Positions 32,858-34,169 of a DNA stretch of 34,169 nt are shown piece by piece. This DNA is from a virus: positions 1-34,169 of the IMG/VR virus record IMGVR_UViG_3300007540_000043; one strand, 5' to 3'. The translations under genes and the position numbers were made by a program. Under the pieces are notes generated by a model, which was not told where the DNA came from, searched no databases, and saw only the letters and a list, made by a program, of their open reading frames with translations. How positions within the stretch are numbered: the stretch's first letter is position 1; the number at the start of each line of letters is the position of its first letter.

Positions 32858-33138
32858 TACTTTATTTTTAATTTGTTATTTAATTTTTCTTTTGTAAAAT
32901 CTTTAGCTGCTTCTGATTTTTCATCTGAATTTTTTTCAGTATACATTTGAGCTAAAATCATTTGAGCTTGAATTTTTTCTACTCTGGCTTTTTCTATATC
33001 TCTAAGCAGTTCTTCATATTCTTTCTGAACTTTAAGATGCTCAATGTTTGTTTTGTAAAAAGCTGTAATTTCTTCTCTACGTTTTTCTAATTCTTCTTTA
33101 GTAAGACTTGCATTTTCATTTGTTTCATTCTGTACCAT
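32857..33138 (-). CDS. Coiled-coil protein of unknown function (93 aa)
   Basis: Almost entirely helical and charged: EELEKRREEITAFYKTNIEH, then EKARVEKIQAQMILAQMYTE. Coiled coil from about residue 12 to 65, followed by a basic tail. It is coupled to the amidase by TAATG and lies upstream of it. It has no transmembrane segment, so it is not a typical holin or spanin. An internal virion protein or lysis accessory are both possible; I recall similar short coiled-coil proteins by the amidase in related phages. Confidence 0.6.
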   Translation of the reverse strand: MVQNETNENASLTKEELEKRREEITAFYKTNIEHLKVQKEYEELLRDIEKARVEKIQAQMILAQMYTEKNSDEKSEAAKDFTKEKLNNKLKIK

Positions 33139-33163
33139 AACATGTTGATTTATATGTGAAGTA

Positions 33164-33171
33164 CAAATATA
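33164..33171 (-). promoter_or_regulatory. Candidate Bacteroidota-type promoter element (amidase unit)
   Basis: The minus strand reads TATATTTG, a perfect TAnnTTTG match, 26 bases before the ATG at 33138. I see no convincing upstream -33 TTTG box at normal spacing. Confidence 0.35.
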
Positions 33172-33211
33172 AGAAATAAAGTTTAAATTTGATAAGTTTA
33201 AAATATTATTC

Positions 33212-33526
33212 TTAAAGCTTTGTAGTTAACATTTTATGTAATACAGCACATTTTTCATATTCTTCATTTTTTTCATAATATTTAATTATTCCATTAAGTA
33301 TATTTTCAGTTAACTCTTCATCAATATTATGTGCAATTATTGTAATTGGATTAGATGTTTTTATGTTATTATTAATTAAATCTTTAAATGTTATTTTTTT
33401 AGTTATAATATCATATGAATTGTCAAAAGCTTTTTTTATAAATTCTTTACTTTCTAAAAAACTCTTTATTACTTCAGTACTTAATTCATCGTCATCTAAA
33501 TCTTCAAAATCATCATAATTATTCAT
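33212..33526 (-). CDS. Acidic small protein of unknown function (104 aa)
   Basis: The N-terminus is highly acidic (YDDFEDLDDDELSTEVIK), followed by helices (SFLESKEFIKKAFDNSYDII) and a C-terminal helix NGIIKYYEKNEEYEKCAVLH. I recognise no domain. It is the most upstream minus-strand gene before the divergent control region and is separated from the coiled-coil gene by about 70 bases. Its acidic character could fit a regulator or anti-restriction-type mimic, but nothing in the sequence decides this. Confidence 0.6.
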   Translation of the reverse strand: MNNYDDFEDLDDDELSTEVIKSFLESKEFIKKAFDNSYDIITKKITFKDLINNNIKTSNPITIIAHNIDEELTENILNGIIKYYEKNEEYEKCAVLHKMLTTKL

Positions 33527-33769
33527 AGTAGTTATTTTATTTGTTATAGGAATACATCCTTATTAATATACTAATTTAAAACATCAAATATAATTATTTT
33601 TTTGATCTGTAACAACAAGCCCCCCTTCTTATACAAAAAATAATGACCCCCCTGGTACTTATAATTATTTATGTATTGCATAGGCTAGGGGACATAGGAT
33701 ATTGCTCCCCTCCTAAATATTGAGCGGCATGTACCCCGTATAAGTCTAACATTTAAATTTTTAATTACC
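33527..33769. promoter_or_regulatory. Divergent control region between late and early directions
   Basis: This 243-base gap has no ORF I can support. On the minus strand TATATTTG (33592-33585) is a TAnnTTTG element 59 bases before the ATG at 33526. In a low-GC genome it also holds odd G/C tracts: CCCCCC at 33620-33625 and 33647-33652, and an AGGGGA...TCCCCT inverted repeat (33687-33692 with 33706-33711). A further TTTTTTGTATAA on the minus strand lies at 33629-33640. It marks the switch of coding direction and is a candidate for early promoters, possibly an origin. Confidence 0.55.
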
Positions 33770-34114
33770 ATGAAAAATCAAGTTTATTTCAGCAAGATGA
33801 GAGTAAATGCTAACACGAAAAACGTAACCATTTACGTCACATCTGAACCAAGGCAACGCAAAGACCTAGAAGTCTTAGGTTTTGCCATGGCACTACGCGT
33901 CCAAGACAATGTCTTGAATGGTCAGCTTAATCTAGTAGACCCTGAAACGGGAACTAGCATGAAGTCTAACCATCCCTTGGTACAGAAGATGCAATCATCT
34001 CTTAAACCAGGAGACGCTATGCCAGGATTAACAATAAATCCTGACAACCCAGTGACAAGCCTTGAAACAGGCGAGCCACTACGTAACCTGTATTGGGTAG
34101 AAGCAGCAGTATAG
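33770..34114 (+). CDS. Uncharacterised protein in G+C-richer early-side segment (114 aa)
   Basis: It begins MKNQVYFSKMRVNANTKN, has strand-like segments (VTIYVTSEP, FAMALRVQDNVLNGQLNLVD) and ends EPLRNLYWVEAAV. There are no cysteines, signal peptide or recognised motif. Codon choice (CGC, GTC, CTA, CCC) and composition (29 of 60 bases G+C in one hand-counted line, 27 of 60 in another) differ clearly from the minus-strand genes. The A-rich leader TTTTTAATTACC before ATG fits Bacteroidota initiation. It could be a strongly expressed early protein or a recent acquisition. A nucleic-acid-binding role is possible but unsupported. Confidence 0.75.
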   Translation: MKNQVYFSKMRVNANTKNVTIYVTSEPRQRKDLEVLGFAMALRVQDNVLNGQLNLVDPETGTSMKSNHPLVQKMQSSLKPGDAMPGLTINPDNPVTSLETGEPLRNLYWVEAAV

Positions 34115-34120
34115 CTGCTT
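34101..34120 (+). promoter_or_regulatory. Hairpin over the stop codon of the 114-aa gene
   Basis: AAGCAGC-AGTATA-GCTGCTT forms a perfect 7-base stem spanning the TAG stop (34112-34114). No T-run follows, so it is not a standard terminator; it may be an RNA stability or processing element between two early genes. Confidence 0.4.
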
Positions 34121-34145
34121 TGACCCGCAAAGGTTTAAATTAATA

Positions 34146-34169
34146 ATGAAAGATCGCCTGTTACGCACA
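34146..34169 (+). CDS. Possible start of a second plus-strand gene
   Basis: An ATG at 34146, after the A/T-rich leader TTTAAATTAATA, opens a frame of eight codons (MKDRLLRT) that runs off the window. The composition resembles the preceding plus-strand gene. Too little is visible to say what it encodes. Confidence 0.3.

Noticed and set aside
33139-33211. Possible small gene between the 93-aa and 104-aa genes
   Set aside because: No ORF with a start and useful length; only the TATATTTG element is visible.
33629-33640. TTTTTTGTATAA on the minus strand as a further late promoter
   Set aside because: It lacks the ATT end of the motif and lies over 100 bases from the nearest minus-strand start; kept only as part of the control region.
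1-34169. tRNA genes, CRISPR arrays, insertion sequences or an integrase/attachment site
   Set aside because: I found no cloverleaf-like sequence with a CCA end, no regularly spaced repeats, no transposase or recombinase motifs, and no terminal inverted repeats on reading both strands.

Overview
The window is a strongly AT-rich stretch of a tailed double-stranded DNA phage genome, most likely a crAss-like phage (Crassvirales or close kin) infecting an aquatic Bacteroidota host. The basis is the gene set and order read on the minus strand: IHF-like protein, PD-(D/E)XK nuclease, co-chaperonin, large terminase (728 aa), very long portal (918 aa), acidic scaffold-like protein, major capsid protein (539 aa), ring/adaptor-type connectors, and a giant tail-nozzle ('muzzle') protein of 1997 aa. 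No sheath or tape-measure gene is visible, which suits a short-tailed virion. Start codons follow A-rich leaders rather than Shine-Dalgarno sites, and there are TAnnTTTG-type promoter elements; both are Bacteroidota habits. Family calls come from reading motifs, not from database searches.

Layout. From about 33.5 kb down to 1, every gene is on the minus strand. 33.5-31.9 kb: two small unknown proteins and a peptidoglycan amidase. 31.9-29.1 kb: small DNA-binding or zinc proteins, a RecB/Cas4-like nuclease, a conserved terminase-adjacent protein and a GroES-like protein, plus two small ORFs of 28 and 47 aa. 29.1-21.1 kb: terminase, portal, scaffold-like protein, capsid. 21.0-16.3 kb: small coiled-coil protein, capsid-associated protein, first ring-type protein, Dps-like protein, an abundant-looking 395-aa structural protein, and Cys-rich small proteins. 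16.3-10.0 kb: adsorption/fibre block with an FG-GAP propeller fibre and two Cys-rich FN3 proteins. 9.9-8.6 kb: a metallophosphoesterase in its own transcription unit. 8.6-1 kb: a conserved unknown protein, two more ring-type proteins, the muzzle with an inserted von Willebrand A domain, and the start of a zinc-ribbon virion protein.

At about 33.5-33.8 kb the coding direction switches. The short plus-strand segment (one full 114-aa gene and the first codons of another) is markedly richer in G+C and differs in codon choice; it is probably the edge of an early module.

Regulation is unusually readable. An AT-rich motif of the form TTTTGTAnATT recurs in the 5' gaps of most late gene clusters. Good rho-independent terminators follow the capsid gene, the 395-aa gene, the 186-aa Cys/FN3 gene and the metallophosphoesterase gene. 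This divides the structural region into about eight units. Within units, genes are joined by TAATG stop-start overlaps.

The most interesting content is an apparent adhesion toolkit: a VWA domain with an intact MIDAS set in the muzzle, and a separate fibre carrying FG-GAP propeller repeats. These are the two building blocks that integrins combine.
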